Shown here one piece after another: positions 4,923 to 5,798 of a stretch of DNA of 5,798 nucleotides. How positions within the stretch are numbered: the stretch's first letter is position 1; each line of letters opens with the position of its first letter. Position numbers and translations under genes: made by a program. The notes beneath the pieces were generated by a model, which was not told where the DNA came from, did not search any database, and saw only the letters and a program-made list of their open reading frames with translations. The DNA is from Pelotomaculum sp. (GTDB taxonomy: Bacteria; Bacillota; Desulfotomaculia; Desulfotomaculales; Pelotomaculaceae), in NCBI GenBank assembly GCA_022839445.1, contig JALHFC010000061.1, forward strand, positions 1 to 5,798. The letters are read 5' to 3'.

Positions 4923-5513
4923 TTGAACCTTGTACCCATTGTTGTTGAGCAGACCAATCGTGGCGAGCGTGCTTATGATATTTATTCCAGGTTGCTAAAA
5001 GACCGGATTATATTTCTGGGCGGGCCTATTGATGACAATATCGCGAATTTAGTTATTGCCCAAATGCTTTTTCTGGAAGCAGAAGATCCGGAGAAAGATA
5101 TTCACTTTTACATCAATTCCCCCGGTGGTGTTGTTACTGCCGGAATGGCTATTTACGATACAATGCAGTATGTCCGCCCGCCTGTCTCTACAATTTGCCT
5201 GGGGCAGGCGGCCAGCATGGCTTCAGTGCTCCTGGCTGCCGGCGCAAAAGGAAAGCGGTATTCGCTTCCTTATTCCAGGATTTTGATTCACCAGCCCATC
5301 GGTGGCGTCCAGGGCCAGGCGACGGATATCGAAATTCATGCCAAAGAAATCCTTCGTATGAGGGAGTTTTTAAACGAAATACTGTCCAACCATACCGGTC
5401 AACCGTTAGAAAGAATTACCCGGGATACTGAAAGAGATTTCTTTATGTCGGCGCGGGAAGCTAAGGAATATGGTATTATTGATGAGGTGTTCGATGTCAG
5501 AAAGCAAAGGTAA
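4923..5513 (+). CDS. clpP: ATP-dependent Clp protease proteolytic subunit ClpP
   Basis: ClpP is the serine peptidase that forms the barrel-shaped chamber degrading proteins delivered by Clp ATPases such as ClpX. The 196-residue length is standard. The catalytic triad is visible: Ser98 in GQAASMAS, His123 in ILIHQP and Asp172 in TERDFFMSA, with the same numbering as the B. subtilis enzyme. The NSPGG motif (65-69) and the N-terminal VPIVVEQTNRGERAYDIYSRLLKDRII are also typical. The start is a TTG at 4923, chosen because AAGGAGG (4905-4911) lies 11 nt upstream and the encoded N-terminus matches the family; no ATG fits. No CtsR-type operator was seen in the 75-nt gap after tig, so it may be cotranscribed with tig. 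clpX begins 13 nt after the stop. Confidence 0.98.
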   Translation: MNLVPIVVEQTNRGERAYDIYSRLLKDRIIFLGGPIDDNIANLVIAQMLFLEAEDPEKDIHFYINSPGGVVTAGMAIYDTMQYVRPPVSTICLGQAASMASVLLAAGAKGKRYSLPYSRILIHQPIGGVQGQATDIEIHAKEILRMREFLNEILSNHTGQPLERITRDTERDFFMSAREAKEYGIIDEVFDVRKQR

Positions 5514-5526
5514 AAGAGGTGGGAAT

Positions 5527-5798
5527 ATGTTTAATGACAAAGGGCAGTTGAAGTGTTCTTTTTGCGGCAAGCTTCAGGATCAGGTAAAAAAACTGGTTGC
5601 CGGTCCCGGTGTTTACATTTGCGACGAGTGCATCGAGCTTTGCAATGAAATTATTGAGGAAGAGCTCAGTGAAGACTTGGGCATAGAGCTCGGGGATATC
5701 CCAAAGCCTAAAGAGATTAAGGAAATATTGGATCAATATGTCATTGGCCAGGAGAGCGCCAAAAAATCTCTGGCGGTTGCCGTTTACAACCATTACAA
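5527..5798 (+). CDS. clpX: ATP-dependent Clp protease ATP-binding subunit ClpX, 3' partial
   Basis: ClpX is the AAA+ unfoldase that recognises substrates and threads them into ClpP. Only the first 90 codons are in the window; the gene runs off the right end. Visible residues include the N-terminal four-cysteine zinc-binding domain, with C10-x2-C13 in CSFCGK and C32-x2-C35 in CDECIEL. The conserved lead-in to the AAA+ domain follows (PKPKEIKEILDQYVIGQESAKKSLAVAVYNHY); the Walker A motif lies beyond the window. The ATG at 5527 is preceded by a purine-rich AGAGGTGGG ribosome binding site. The 13-nt gap after clpP indicates cotranscription, as in most bacteria that carry the two genes together. 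Confidence 0.97.
   Translation, partial: MFNDKGQLKCSFCGKLQDQVKKLVAGPGVYICDECIELCNEIIEEELSEDLGIELGDIPKPKEIKEILDQYVIGQESAKKSLAVAVYNHY

Overview
The window reads as a chromosomal segment of a Gram-positive, spore-former-type Firmicute, most likely of the Peptococcaceae/Desulfotomaculum-Pelotomaculum kind. The evidence is the tig-clpP-clpX gene order, strong AAGGAGG-like ribosome binding sites, tRNA genes that all encode CCA, a secreted copper-amine-oxidase-N (stalk) domain protein, and palindromic CCACGGGGACGG repeats of a type I associate with that group. The genus is inference and cannot be proven from the window.

Left part (1-2349, + strand): two exported proteins, probably one operon (11-nt gap). 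The first is a short stalk-domain protein whose start lies off the window. The second is a 636-residue secreted protein with a glycine/asparagine-rich beta-structured N-terminal region, a proline linker and two tandem PA14 domains. They look like cell-surface or extracellular polymer-binding proteins; the function is unknown.

Middle (2350-3127): immediately after the PA14 stop codon lie a REP-like array of three 22-bp palindromic repeats and a 30-bp inverted repeat (28/30) enclosing 126 bp. They fill the gap between this gene and a convergent tRNA operon on the minus strand. The operon is transcribed His(GUG)-Gln(UUG)-Lys(UUU)-Leu(UAG) from a clear promoter (TTGACA-17-TAAGAT with an extended -10). 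Its spacers carry perfect inverted repeats sharing a GGTTGGA core.

Right part (3128-5798, + strand): an AT-rich divergent intergenic region carries a second strong promoter (TTGATA-17-TATAAT). About 240 nt of untranslated leader then precede tig. Inside this leader is a sharply bounded 136-nt island of about 46% GC in a background of about 22-24% GC. It could be a structured regulatory RNA with a terminator-like hairpin and a competing pairing, or a 38-codon small gene. This is the most interesting unexplained element here. Downstream, tig (trigger factor), clpP (protease subunit) and the start of clpX (unfoldase) form a protein-quality-control cluster: trigger factor meets nascent chains at the ribosome, and ClpX feeds unfolded substrates into the ClpP chamber.
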